Below, in pieces: positions 35,041-44,545 of a DNA stretch of 64,000 nucleotides. Made by a program: the position numbers and the translations under genes. Source of the stretch: Halalkalibacter alkaliphilus (lineage in GTDB: Bacteria; Bacillota; Bacilli; Bacillales; Bacillaceae_D); contig NZ_JAKRYL010000001.1 of the NCBI RefSeq assembly GCF_023555415.1, positions 277,462 to 341,461 on the forward strand. Reading direction: 5' to 3'. Within the stretch, counting starts at the first letter, position 1, and every line of letters begins with the position of its first letter. Below the pieces are notes generated by a model, which was not told the origin of the DNA, ran no database searches, and saw nothing but the letters and a program-made list of their open reading frames with translations.

Positions 35041-35796
35041 TTATCTTCCCATCCAGCCGCCATCCACAACCAAGATTTCTCCATGAATATAGTTAGCAGC
35101 AGGAGTGGCCAAAAACACAACTGCTCCAGCAATATCTTCAGGCTTCCCCCATCTACCAGCTGGAATTCGACCTAATATTTCTTTACTGCGTTTCTCATCA
35201 TTAATTAAAGCTTCATTCATATCTGTTGCAATATAGCCTGGAGCTACCGCATTTACATTAACACCTTGACTAGCCCATTCATTTGACAGTGATTTTGTAA
35301 GTTGAGCTACAGCACCTTTACTTGCTGCATAGGCCGGAACGGTAAAGCCTCCTTGAAAAGATAATAATGATGCTAGATTAATAATTTTCCCTTCATTCAC
35401 TTCAAGCATCTTCTTTCCAAAAGCTTGACAGAGAAAAAATACAGCTTTGGTATTAACCTGATGTACAAAATCCCAGTCTTCTTCACTAAATTCAACAGAA
35501 GGAGAGCGTCTTTGAACACCCGCATTATTGACAAGTATATCTACCTTGCCAAAGGTACTGTAGGCCTTATCAACTAACTCATCCACCCGATTAATATCCC
35601 CTATATCGTGTTGAATAGACACGCACTTCACTCCGCGATCCGTAACCTCTTTAACTACTTCACCTGCATTTCCACTTCTACTAACAATAATTACATTTAC
35701 CCCCGCATCAGCAAAAGCTAGCGCAATTGCTTTTCCTACTCCTCTGTTTCCACCAGTAACGAGAGCAACTTTGCTTTCAATATTAAAAATACTCAT
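35041..35796 (-). CDS. SDR, gluconate 5-dehydrogenase / KduD-like
   Basis: 251 residues; TGGNRGVG coenzyme motif, NNAGVQRR, catalytic NLASLLS and YAASK, and DGGWMGR at the end. The start MSIFNIESKVALVTGG matches the KduD/2-deoxygluconate 3-dehydrogenase and gluconate 5-dehydrogenase group, which interconvert keto and hydroxy sugar acids. Start at 35796 after GGAGG. Nine bases after the KDPG aldolase gene, in the same unit. The exact substrate is open. Confidence 0.85.
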   Translation of the reverse strand: MSIFNIESKVALVTGGNRGVGKAIALAFADAGVNVIIVSRSGNAGEVVKEVTDRGVKCVSIQHDIGDINRVDELVDKAYSTFGKVDILVNNAGVQRRSPSVEFSEEDWDFVHQVNTKAVFFLCQAFGKKMLEVNEGKIINLASLLSFQGGFTVPAYAASKGAVAQLTKSLSNEWASQGVNVNAVAPGYIATDMNEALINDEKRSKEILGRIPAGRWGKPEDIAGAVVFLATPAANYIHGEILVVDGGWMGR

Positions 35797-35807
35797 CACA
35801 ACCTCCT

Positions 35808-36446
35808 CTATACTCGCACTTTATCGTCAACTGATTCACTTAACCTTTGAGAATAAGAAACTAATTCTTTATATCCTTTTTTATAAACTTTATTCCATTC
35901 GCTTCCTATTCCAACTGCTAGAGCCCCTTCTCTTAACCAAACATTCATATTCTTTTCAGAAATGCCACCAGTAGGTATAAAGTCTGCCTGCGGAAGAGGT
36001 CCTTTTAACGTTTTTATGGCACTTGATTCAAAGAAGTTTCCTGGAAATAGCTTTATCGTTTGACATCCTGCTTTTAAACACTCTATAATCTGCTGAACAT
36101 TCGTTGCCCCTGGTATTATGAGAGTATTATAAAGGTTACATAACTCCACTATCTCTTTATCAAAATGAGGACAAACAACAAAATGAACTCCTTTTAACAG
36201 TGCAATTCTTGCCGTATTTGTATCTAAAACCGTTCCCACACCAAGTATCAGATCAGGGTCTTCCGTTTCGAGTAGCTCATCGATAACTTCCAAAAATCCC
36301 GGAGTTGTTGCCGTGATTTCAATAATATTTGTTCCACCTTCGAGCGCTGCTTTTGACATTTCTATCGCTTCTTTTTTTGAGTTTGCTCGAATAACAGCAA
36401 TCACTTTCTTTTCTTCTATCTTTTTACAAACATCCCACTTCTTCAT
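35808..36446 (-). CDS. KDPG/KDPGal aldolase, second copy
   Basis: 212 residues of the class I aldolase family with Arg20 (AVIRA), Glu43 (IIEIT), Schiff-base Lys132 (TIKLFPG) and the PTGGI phosphate loop. Clearly diverged from the copy at 3713, notably in the ICL loop after the lysine, so it may prefer another stereoisomer such as the galacto compound. Located between the KDG kinase and the SDR in the island. Confidence 0.9.
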   Translation of the reverse strand: MKKWDVCKKIEEKKVIAVIRANSKKEAIEMSKAALEGGTNIIEITATTPGFLEVIDELLETEDPDLILGVGTVLDTNTARIALLKGVHFVVCPHFDKEIVELCNLYNTLIIPGATNVQQIIECLKAGCQTIKLFPGNFFESSAIKTLKGPLPQADFIPTGGISEKNMNVWLREGALAVGIGSEWNKVYKKGYKELVSYSQRLSESVDDKVRV

Positions 36447-36452
36447 CCTATA

Positions 36453-37409
36453 TCACCTTTTTATCTCTTGCTTTCCTCCCAGAAAAACATCTAATTCTTT
36501 TCTAGTAGGAAGAGCATCGTAATCTCCTTTTGCTGTTACAGCCATTGCTCCTACAGCATTGGCTCTACTAGCACTCTCTTTCAAACTAAGGTTATTTAGT
36601 AATCCCGAAAGAAAACCCGCACAAAAGCCATCTCCAGCTCCTACAGTATCAATTGCTTCGACTGTAAATCCTGAAATAAACGTAAAGTCTACTTCGTTTG
36701 AGACAGCACATCCTTCTTTTCCCAATTTCAAAATCACATTTTTTACACCTTTACTTATAAAATAAGAACAAAGGTCTTGTGGAGTGCTCCTTTCTGGATC
36801 ACTATTCGTTAATAACTCTGCTTCTTCTATGCCTGGAAAGAAATAATCAACGTACGGTAAGAGTTTCAAAATAAACTCTCTTGCTTCTTCTATTTTCCAC
36901 AGTTTTAACCTTAGATTCGGATCAAAACTTATTTTCACATTATTATCGTAGGCATATTCAACGATTTTAAAAATAACGTCTTGGCAATTACCACTTAATG
37001 CGGGTGTAATACCTGTCAAATGAACAACCTTTGCTTTCTTTATCACGTTTAGATCAAGATCTTCTATACTAAGAGTGGAAGCAGCAGAATCTTTTCTATA
37101 ATAATAAATAGCTGGATCACCAATAGATTTTAGTTCTTTGATCATTAGTCCTGTTGGGTTCGTTTGACTCCGTTTCACATAACTTGTATCAACACCCTCA
37201 CCTCGTAAATGATAGAGAATTTCATCACCAAAAGGGTCCATACCAAGCTTACTAATCCATGATACTTTGTGTCCTAACCGTGTTAGACCAATAGCTACAT
37301 TACTTTCTGCTCCACCAAATCCTTTGGATAAGGAAGGAGAACGGAGCATCGTTCCGTTCTCACTTGTTAACAATGTCATTGTCTCTCCAACTGTGATCAC
37401 ATCATACAT
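36453..37409 (-). CDS. 2-keto-3-deoxy sugar acid kinase (PfkB family), second copy
   Basis: 318 residues; GGAESNVAIG near 32-41 and DTVGAGDGFCAG near 254-265 with catalytic Asp260. It phosphorylates KDG or its C4 epimer to supply the adjacent aldolase; only six bases separate the two genes. Same family as the protein at 4385 but with many differences, consistent with a separate pathway rather than recent duplication. Confidence 0.9.
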   Translation of the reverse strand: MYDVITVGETMTLLTSENGTMLRSPSLSKGFGGAESNVAIGLTRLGHKVSWISKLGMDPFGDEILYHLRGEGVDTSYVKRSQTNPTGLMIKELKSIGDPAIYYYRKDSAASTLSIEDLDLNVIKKAKVVHLTGITPALSGNCQDVIFKIVEYAYDNNVKISFDPNLRLKLWKIEEAREFILKLLPYVDYFFPGIEEAELLTNSDPERSTPQDLCSYFISKGVKNVILKLGKEGCAVSNEVDFTFISGFTVEAIDTVGAGDGFCAGFLSGLLNNLSLKESASRANAVGAMAVTAKGDYDALPTRKELDVFLGGKQEIKR

Positions 37410-37437
37410 AATTACAGCCTCTCAATCTTTTACTGAC

Positions 37438-38898
37438 TTACAATAATGCATTTCTAATAGCAATATTCTTCACTTGAGTAAGCTCTTCTAATGTAACCGA
37501 TAAGCCTTCACGACCTACCCCGCTCATCTTATAACCACCAAAAGCAGATACATCCGGACGATATAATCCCGTCCCATTAATAGCTACCTGTCCCGTCTTC
37601 ATCTTGAAAGATGCGTTCATAGCTCTTTGTATATTTTTAGTAAATACCGATCCACTTAGGCCATAGATGGAATTATTGGCTATTTCAATTGCCTCTTCAT
37701 CACTTTCAAAAGAGATTAATGGCACAACAGGACCAAAGATTTCTAGGTCTCGAGCAACTTCCATATCTTTGGTAACATTAGCTAAAATCGTCGGCATGTA
37801 GAAACAATTATCTTCACGTTTTCCCCCATAAATAACCTCAGCCCCTGCATCGACCGTTTGATTTACTTGAGACCATACAGTTTTAGCTGCTTTCTCATTA
37901 ATTAACGGTCCAACCTTTACATCGGCTTGGAATGGATCGCCTAGTTTATACTCTTGAACCTTTTGTAAGATTAAATCCGTAAAGTCTCCCATTACGTTAT
38001 TTTGAACAATGATTCGTTTATTCGCACAACAACATTGTCCATTTGCCCACATTCTACCAAATAAAGCGTGATCAACTGCTTCTTCAATGTCAGCATCATC
38101 AAATACGACAAGCGCATCATTTCCTCCAAGTTCAAGGAATGTTCTTGATAAGTTCTTTGCAGCATTTTGTGCGACATGAATTCCTGTATTTGTATCTCCT
38201 GTCATACTTACAATATCTACTTTAGGACTGCTAGCAAGAATTTCTCCGACAACGGATCCTCTCCCTGTTACAACCTGAATAACACTTTCAGGTACTCCAG
38301 CCTCATGCAAAAGTTCGACTAATCTAATAACAGTAAGTGGTGCTTCTGATGCGGGTTTAATAACGACAGCGTTACCTGCAGCGAGGGCCGGGGCCACTTT
38401 ATGTGTAAATAGATCAATAGGGAAGTTAAATGGTAGAATAGCTCCCATCACACCAATTGGTTCTCTTCTTGTAAAAAAGATATCTTTTTCAAGACCTGCT
38501 TGGGCATCTAATGGAGCAGAGATTCCATATAGACTTTTAGACTTTTCTGCAAATCCTTTAAACAACCGGGTACCCGTATCTACTTCAGCCTCAGATTGTG
38601 CTAACGGTTTTCCATTTTCTCTTGTTAGAATCTCAGCTAATTCTGCCTTCTTTTCTTGGAGCAAGTTTGCATATCGAACTAAAATGTCATATCTCTCATG
38701 CGTTGGTGTGTTTGCCCATACTACTTTACCAGTTTGAGCAACATCTAACGCTTCTTCTACATCTTCTGGAGTTGCCAATGGAATTTGATCAATCACTTCA
38801 TTTGTGGCTGGATTTTTCACGTCCATATATTCTCCATTACTTGCACCTCTTGCAATACCGTTAATTAATAGTTTTCCTATCTTGAATGTTGTACTCAT
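37438..38898 (-). CDS. NAD(P)-dependent aldehyde dehydrogenase
   Basis: 486 residues, a complete ALDH superfamily member. Visible are the PFNFPIDLFTHKVAPALAAGN coenzyme region, catalytic Glu in FLELGGND, and the Cys cluster NGQCCCANKR that holds the nucleophile. Nearest types are lactaldehyde/glycolaldehyde and succinate- or 2-oxoglutarate-semialdehyde dehydrogenases. In the island it may oxidise an aldehyde product or directly oxidise an aldose. Translation probably continues from permease to ALDH to kinase in one transcript. Confidence 0.9.
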   Translation of the reverse strand: MSTTFKIGKLLINGIARGASNGEYMDVKNPATNEVIDQIPLATPEDVEEALDVAQTGKVVWANTPTHERYDILVRYANLLQEKKAELAEILTRENGKPLAQSEAEVDTGTRLFKGFAEKSKSLYGISAPLDAQAGLEKDIFFTRREPIGVMGAILPFNFPIDLFTHKVAPALAAGNAVVIKPASEAPLTVIRLVELLHEAGVPESVIQVVTGRGSVVGEILASSPKVDIVSMTGDTNTGIHVAQNAAKNLSRTFLELGGNDALVVFDDADIEEAVDHALFGRMWANGQCCCANKRIIVQNNVMGDFTDLILQKVQEYKLGDPFQADVKVGPLINEKAAKTVWSQVNQTVDAGAEVIYGGKREDNCFYMPTILANVTKDMEVARDLEIFGPVVPLISFESDEEAIEIANNSIYGLSGSVFTKNIQRAMNASFKMKTGQVAINGTGLYRPDVSAFGGYKMSGVGREGLSVTLEELTQVKNIAIRNALL

Positions 38899-38899
38899 G

Positions 38900-39907
38900 T
38901 TAAGCCCCTCCCAATTTTGTTTTATTAGAATTCATAATTTTAGCTTGAATCACAACAATTGCTATTAAGAATAAGCCTCGAATTACTGGTTGCCACCATG
39001 AATCTAGTGTTCCTTCAAGGTTGATAATATTTAAGACAATACCTAGTAGCATTACACCTATGAATGTCCCTACAACTCCACCTCTACCGCCGATAAGAAG
39101 TGTCCCCCCGATTACAACAGCAGCAATGGCATCAAGTTCCCACATTGTTCCTGCTACAGGCTGAGCAACTCCCCCGAGCCGGCCTGCTAAGACAATACCA
39201 GCGAAACCGGAAAGAATCCCACTAATGACATAAACTGATACTTTGATTTTATTTACTTTGACACCCATTAATTGGCTGGCACTTTCATTTCCTCCAACTG
39301 CATAAACATGTCTACCAAACTGAGTATGTGTAAGGATATACCAAGAGATAAGTATCAAAATTAGAAACAACCATATAGGTACTGGAATTCCAAGTAATAA
39401 ACCGTTTCCTAAATAATTAAAAAATGGTTCTGCACTATCGGGAACTGAGACGGACCTCTCGTCAGTCATAATATATACAATTCCCCTAATCCCTATCATC
39501 ATCGCTAGCGTAACGATAAAAGGCTCCAAACCACCTTTTGCGATGATTAATCCATTCACCATTCCTAATGCCCCAGTAATAAGTATTGGTACAATGATTG
39601 CTACCAATAAATTCACCGAGGACAGTTGAGCTGCTAGAATACCCCCAAGTGCTATAAAACTCCCTACCGATAGATCGATACCTCTTGTTAAAATTACAAA
39701 AGTCATACCAATTGCTACTAAACCTAACATACTATTTTGCTTTAAGACATTCATAACATTTTGATATGTTAAGAAATTATCATAACGAACAGTAGCAAAA
39801 ATAATCAAAAGTAGGAGAGCGATGAGGGCGCCTTGTTTTTGGATAAAGGTAGCATTAAACTTCATAGGAAAACTCGTATTTTTCATTTTATTTACTACCG
39901 TCTTCAC
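38900..39907 (-). CDS. Sugar ABC transporter permease, YjfF/RbsC-like
   Basis: 335 residues, about 8-10 membrane helices, with the RbsC-family motif TRGIDLSVGSFIA. One of two different permeases encoded side by side, as in the E. coli YtfQRT-YjfF furanose transporter. Confidence 0.9.
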   Translation of the reverse strand: MKTVVNKMKNTSFPMKFNATFIQKQGALIALLLLIIFATVRYDNFLTYQNVMNVLKQNSMLGLVAIGMTFVILTRGIDLSVGSFIALGGILAAQLSSVNLLVAIIVPILITGALGMVNGLIIAKGGLEPFIVTLAMMIGIRGIVYIMTDERSVSVPDSAEPFFNYLGNGLLLGIPVPIWLFLILILISWYILTHTQFGRHVYAVGGNESASQLMGVKVNKIKVSVYVISGILSGFAGIVLAGRLGGVAQPVAGTMWELDAIAAVVIGGTLLIGGRGGVVGTFIGVMLLGIVLNIINLEGTLDSWWQPVIRGLFLIAIVVIQAKIMNSNKTKLGGA

Positions 39908-39922
39908 TAGATCCGCCTCCTC

Positions 39923-40885
39923 TTATCTGTTCTTTCGTTGAAAGTAAATTGCGCCAATAATAATTACTGCTTTAATGACTAGAGAATATGTGTACGGAAT
40001 ATTATTCATTATGAATGTTACTGTGATTAATCCCATAAGAATCGCACCGAATACAGTTCCCCAAATATAAGGCCTTCCTCCGGTCATTAAAGTTCCTCCA
40101 ACCACTACTGCAGCAATTGCATCTAACTCAATTAACTCTCCTATTCTTGTAGCATCTGCTGCCGCTAAGCGGGACGTCTCAATTAAGCCAGCTAACGCAG
40201 CTAAAACCGCAGCGATACAATAAACCATAAGCTTAATTCTTTTGACATTAATCCCAGACAGATTGGCGGCGGTTTCATTATCTCCAATTGCTTCTACGTA
40301 TCTACCAAAAGTAGTATACTTAACCACCAAATATATGGTTAACGCGACAAAGAACAAGATAATTACAGGGAATGGAATACTAGCTATCGAACCTCTGCCT
40401 ATAAATTCATATGAAGGGTTTGAAAAAGATACTAAGTATCCATCCGTTAGAACTTGAGCAATTCCCCGACCAGCTATCATCATTGCTAACGTCATAATTA
40501 TAGGCTGCACCCCAATGTAGGAGATAATAGCTCCATTAAATAAACCAAAGAGCATACAAACAAATAGAGTACCTAAAACAAGAATAAAAATATTTGTTTC
40601 TAAGAGAAAAGTTGAAGTAACAGCTGCAATCGCCATAATTGCCCCAACTGACAAATCTATACCTCCCGTTGCAATAACCAACGTCATTCCAATTGCAACT
40701 AATGCTGTTGTTGAAATAAGAAGTAACAAATTCCATAAGGTTTGGATCGCAAAGAAGTTATTCGTTACAAATATATTAAAAATAACAAGCAATACAATAA
40801 CAATCGGTAAAACTAATTGTGTGACAGGTATTTCTCTCAATTTATTTGTTTTAGATTCATTAACAACCATATTCGTGTTAGCCAT
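39923..40885 (-). CDS. Sugar ABC transporter permease, YtfT/RbsC-like
   Basis: 320 residues, multi-helix, motif ATGGIDLSVGAIMA. Forms a heterodimeric pore with the 38900 product. Lies three bases after the ATPase gene. Confidence 0.9.
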   Translation of the reverse strand: MANTNMVVNESKTNKLREIPVTQLVLPIVIVLLVIFNIFVTNNFFAIQTLWNLLLLISTTALVAIGMTLVIATGGIDLSVGAIMAIAAVTSTFLLETNIFILVLGTLFVCMLFGLFNGAIISYIGVQPIIMTLAMMIAGRGIAQVLTDGYLVSFSNPSYEFIGRGSIASIPFPVIILFFVALTIYLVVKYTTFGRYVEAIGDNETAANLSGINVKRIKLMVYCIAAVLAALAGLIETSRLAAADATRIGELIELDAIAAVVVGGTLMTGGRPYIWGTVFGAILMGLITVTFIMNNIPYTYSLVIKAVIIIGAIYFQRKNR

Positions 40886-40888
40886 TTG

Positions 40889-42427
40889 TTAGAGCACCCC
40901 CTCGATTTCGTCATTATCGCCTTCGTTAGCAATAACTGACATAATATTATCTTGAGTTCGCTCATCTCCGTTTAACTCTCCTACACGGACACCATCACGT
41001 AATACTATAATGCGGTCAGTATTCTGGATTAGTTCGTCAAATTCAGAAGAAATCATTAGTAAACTTAACCCATCTTTTGATAGTTGATCTATTAAGGAAT
41101 GTATTTCTGATTTGGCTCCAACATCGATTCCTCTTGTAGGCTCATCTAAAATGAGTAATGTAGGATGAAGAGCTAACCATCTAGCTAATAATACTTTTTG
41201 TTGATTACCCCCACTTAAATTCTTAATCTTCTGCTCAGGACTTGGGGTTTTAATTCCCATTTTTTTAATATAGAGGTCTACAATTTCATTCTGTTTCTTT
41301 CTAGATACAAATCCGAACTTGGATATTTGAGGTAGGCAAGCTAATGTTATATTTTCGCGCACAGACATATTAGGGACAATTCCCTCTGTCTTCCGATTTT
41401 CTGTACAAATGGCAATCCCCTTTTGTATCGCCTGCTTAGGAGAAGAAAGATTTATTTCGCCGCCATTAAATTCTAGTTTACCTTCATCTTTACCGTCGAT
41501 ACCTGCGATAACCTTAGCCACTTCAGATCGGCCAGATCCGAGTAAGCCAGCCAGTCCCAATACTTCTCCACGGTGTAAGGTGAAACTAATATCTTGAACC
41601 TTTTTCCCTCTTCTAACACCTTCTAACTTTATAACCACATCTTCATTACTTTTATCATTGACTTGCTTCATACCTGATAGAGCTTTTACTTCTGTTTCAC
41701 TTTTACCAATCATTTGAGCAATTAATTTTTGTTGATTTAATTCTTCAATATCCCATGTTCCGATAAAATCGCCATCACGTAAAACGGTAATTCTATCGCA
41801 CATTTGGTAGATTTCATCAAGACGATGACTGACAAATACAATTGCAATCCCTTCAGATTGAAGCTGGCGCATTACGCGAAATAACACTTCTACTTCATTA
41901 TCATCCAATGAAGATGTTGGTTCATCCATAATAACTAATTTCGCTTTCATGGATACAGCTCTAGCAATTGATACCATTTGTTGAATGGCCGTGTTATAAT
42001 CGCTTACAGCTTTTTTAACATCAATGTCTATTCCCATAGACTTCAATGTTTCTTTTGCTTCCTCATGAGCTTTTTTCCAATCAATGTTTCCCCATTTCGC
42101 TTTCGGTTCTCGACCTAACAATACATTCTCAGTAACTGTTAAGTAAGGGATGAGGGAAACTTCTTGATAAATTGTACTAATACCACCCTGTTGAGCTTCG
42201 ATTGGCGTCTTAAAATCAACCTCATTGTCATCAAAATAGATCGTTCCACCATTCTTTTGATAGACACCAGTCAGGATTTTAATTAAAGTCGACTTACCTG
42301 CTCCGTTTTCTCCCATTAGCGCATGGATTTCACCTTTTCTTACTTCAAACGAAACACCTTTTAATGCTCTAACTCCAGGGAAAGTCTTGATAATTCCATC
42401 CATTTTCAGTATCGGTTTGTCCGCCAT
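40889..42427 (-). CDS. Sugar ABC transporter ATPase with two nucleotide-binding domains
   Basis: 512 residues of the RbsA/AraG/YtfR family. The first half has Walker A GENGAGKST and Walker B VIMDEPTSSLD; the second has the usual degenerate Walker A GLLGSGRSE, signature LSGGNQQKV and LILDEPTRGIDVG. Start at 42427 after GGGGAGAAGG; an upstream Met at 42463 lies within the preceding hairpin. Powers the two permeases. Confidence 0.93.
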   Translation of the reverse strand: MADKPILKMDGIIKTFPGVRALKGVSFEVRKGEIHALMGENGAGKSTLIKILTGVYQKNGGTIYFDDNEVDFKTPIEAQQGGISTIYQEVSLIPYLTVTENVLLGREPKAKWGNIDWKKAHEEAKETLKSMGIDIDVKKAVSDYNTAIQQMVSIARAVSMKAKLVIMDEPTSSLDDNEVEVLFRVMRQLQSEGIAIVFVSHRLDEIYQMCDRITVLRDGDFIGTWDIEELNQQKLIAQMIGKSETEVKALSGMKQVNDKSNEDVVIKLEGVRRGKKVQDISFTLHRGEVLGLAGLLGSGRSEVAKVIAGIDGKDEGKLEFNGGEINLSSPKQAIQKGIAICTENRKTEGIVPNMSVRENITLACLPQISKFGFVSRKKQNEIVDLYIKKMGIKTPSPEQKIKNLSGGNQQKVLLARWLALHPTLLILDEPTRGIDVGAKSEIHSLIDQLSKDGLSLLMISSEFDELIQNTDRIIVLRDGVRVGELNGDERTQDNIMSVIANEGDNDEIEGVL

Positions 42428-42464
42428 TGTCCTTCTCCCCTTTACTAAAACACTGTTGAACAAG

Positions 42465-42506
42465 AAGTGCCTGATTTAAAAAGTTAATTCGAAGTAATCA
42501 GACACT
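42465..42506 (-). promoter_or_regulatory. Stem-loop between binding-protein and ATPase genes
   Basis: AGTGCCTGATT (42465-42475) pairs with AATCAGACACT (42496-42506), one mismatch. No T-run follows, so it is more likely an mRNA-stabilising or processing structure that keeps binding-protein expression above that of the ATPase and permeases. Confidence 0.5.
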
Positions 42507-42529
42507 CTCATTTCAACCATTACTCTAGC

Positions 42530-43528
42530 TTAGTATGCTTCATCAACAAATTCAGTAGCGTTATTACTATCAAAGAAGCGGTCTTCTAAGATAATCTCTG
42601 TATCAACACTTTCACCTGCAATTAATTGTTCAATAACATCAAACACAACTGGTCCAAAGAAAGGCGAACTTTCAACTGTCGCTCCCATATCCCCGTTTAT
42701 AATAGCTTGAAGTGCATCTTTTGTACCATCAACTGACACAACAATAATATCTTCACCAGGTGTTAATCCGGCAGATTTAATTGCATTAATTGCACCAATT
42801 GCCATTTCATCATTATGAGCATAAACAGCATCGATCTCACCGCTGTGGGACTGTAACATGTTTTCCATAACTCTTTGACCTTCAGCACGGGCAAAGTCTC
42901 CAGTTTGAGACGCGATAATCTCCATTTCTGGTGCATTCTCATTGATATAATTCTCAAAACCTTCTTTTCTATCAATGGCTACAGATGAACCAGTTGTTCC
43001 TGTTAATTCAACGATTTTTCCTTTTCCATCCATCTCTTCAACTAACCACTCCGCTGCACGTTGTCCTTGAAGAACAAAATCAGATCCGATAAATGTAACG
43101 AAATCTTCTCCTGCTTCTCCTTTTGCTAACCTATCGACTAAGATAACTGGAATTTCTGCTTCTTTTGCAGATTTTAACGCCGGCCCTAACCCCTCGAACT
43201 CACGAGGTGCCAAAATAATATAATTTACTCCTTGAGCAATCATGTCCTCTATATCAGATACTTGTCTAGCAGTATCTCCTTGGGCATCAGTATAAACCAT
43301 TCCAAAACCACGCTCTTTTGCTTCATTTCTAATACTTTCTGTTTCAGCAATACGCCAAGGGTTGTTATTCTCCATTTGAGACCATCCAACTACGATTTCA
43401 GAATTACCTGCCTGATCTGATGATTCAGACGTACCACCTGAAGATTCAGAACTACTTGATTCGCCACCGCAAGCTACTAAGGAAGTTGCAAGAATTGCAA
43501 GGAACATACTACTAAGCAATTTTTTCAT
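42530..43528 (-). CDS. Sugar-binding lipoprotein, YtfQ-like
   Basis: 332 residues. Lipoprotein signal with LVACGG (Cys20 lipidated), then a Ser-rich linker and a periplasmic-binding-protein type I fold. Stretches such as GWSQMENNNPWRIAETESI, YTDAQGD, IAQGVNYIILAPRE and FIGSDFVLQGQRAAEWLV follow the galactofuranose-binding YtfQ protein closely. With an ATPase and two permeases it completes an importer, so a furanose sugar or related aldose/aldonate is a plausible ligand; this is inference. Confidence 0.9.
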   Translation of the reverse strand: MKKLLSSMFLAILATSLVACGGESSSSESSGGTSESSDQAGNSEIVVGWSQMENNNPWRIAETESIRNEAKERGFGMVYTDAQGDTARQVSDIEDMIAQGVNYIILAPREFEGLGPALKSAKEAEIPVILVDRLAKGEAGEDFVTFIGSDFVLQGQRAAEWLVEEMDGKGKIVELTGTTGSSVAIDRKEGFENYINENAPEMEIIASQTGDFARAEGQRVMENMLQSHSGEIDAVYAHNDEMAIGAINAIKSAGLTPGEDIIVVSVDGTKDALQAIINGDMGATVESSPFFGPVVFDVIEQLIAGESVDTEIILEDRFFDSNNATEFVDEAY

Positions 43529-43552
43529 AATTATTCCCCCAGATATTCTTTT

Positions 43553-44545
43553 TTAGTTTTCTAGATTAAAAGAAACAACAGCTTTTACTATATTAGCGCC
43601 CTCAGATAACTCCTTAAGCAACTGACTTGAATTCTTAATATCAACGACATGTGTTATTATCTTTTCGCAGTCAGGGTGTTCATTAATTAACTTCATTGCA
43701 ATTTCATAATCAATGTCGGTATACACTCGTGTACCTTTAATTGATAATTCTTTAAAGGTAATATTTTGTAGATCTAAAGGCGTCGGTTTCTTATAAGCGC
43801 CAACTAGAACAATTTCTCCTCTAACATGCGTTTTTTCAACTAATTTTTCTGCAACCGTTGGGTGAGCTGCGCAGTCATAAACTAAATCATTTTTAGGTAT
43901 ATCATCTTTTACAGGGTCCAGTGTGTGGAACCCAAGTTCAGTTGAAATGTTTTTTCTATAGCTGTTAGGTTCTACTACGGTAATCTCTTTTGCCCCAAAA
44001 CACCTTAATACTAGGGCTACACAAAGACCTATAGGACCAGCCCCAAACACAGTAGTAGAGTCACCCGGTTTAAATTTAGATTCCCTGATTGCATGCACAG
44101 CTACAGCAAACGGTTCGATTAGAGCTCCTGCTTTAAGCGACATAGAATCTGGTAAAGGGATAACTTTTTCATTAGGAACTGCTACAAATTGAGCCATCCC
44201 TCCATCACAATCAATTCCTATCAAATTCAAAGTTTCACAAATATGCGAAAATCCTTCATTACAAGGTTTACAATCTCCACAATATAATAAGGGTAAAACT
44301 GTTACACTCTTTCCATCCTCAATAGACGGATGCCCATAAACAAGACCTGAAAATTCGTGCCCCATTATTAAAGGAGCATGAGCTCGGGGATGGCCACCGC
44401 CATATATGTTTAAGTCTGTTCCACATATCCCACAATATGCTACTTTAATTAGACTACAACCTTCTGGCGGTTCCGGATATCTTACTTGTTGAACATCAAT
44501 TTGTTTAGGACCATTGTAGACAGCCGCTGTCATGAACTTAGACAT
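43553..44545 (-). CDS. Zinc-dependent medium-chain dehydrogenase
   Basis: About 330 residues. Catalytic zinc ligands in CGICGTD and GHEFSG, structural zinc Cys in the CGDCKPCNEGFSHIC cluster, and Rossmann motif FGAGPIG. Similar in type to L-gulonate 5-dehydrogenase (RspB), threonine and polyol dehydrogenases. Start at 44545 after AGGTGG; it overlaps the previous gene by 8 bases. Would oxidise a secondary alcohol of a sugar, polyol or aldonate. Confidence 0.88.
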   Translation of the reverse strand: MSKFMTAAVYNGPKQIDVQQVRYPEPPEGCSLIKVAYCGICGTDLNIYGGGHPRAHAPLIMGHEFSGLVYGHPSIEDGKSVTVLPLLYCGDCKPCNEGFSHICETLNLIGIDCDGGMAQFVAVPNEKVIPLPDSMSLKAGALIEPFAVAVHAIRESKFKPGDSTTVFGAGPIGLCVALVLRCFGAKEITVVEPNSYRKNISTELGFHTLDPVKDDIPKNDLVYDCAAHPTVAEKLVEKTHVRGEIVLVGAYKKPTPLDLQNITFKELSIKGTRVYTDIDYEIAMKLINEHPDCEKIITHVVDIKNSSQLLKELSEGANIVKAVVSFNLEN

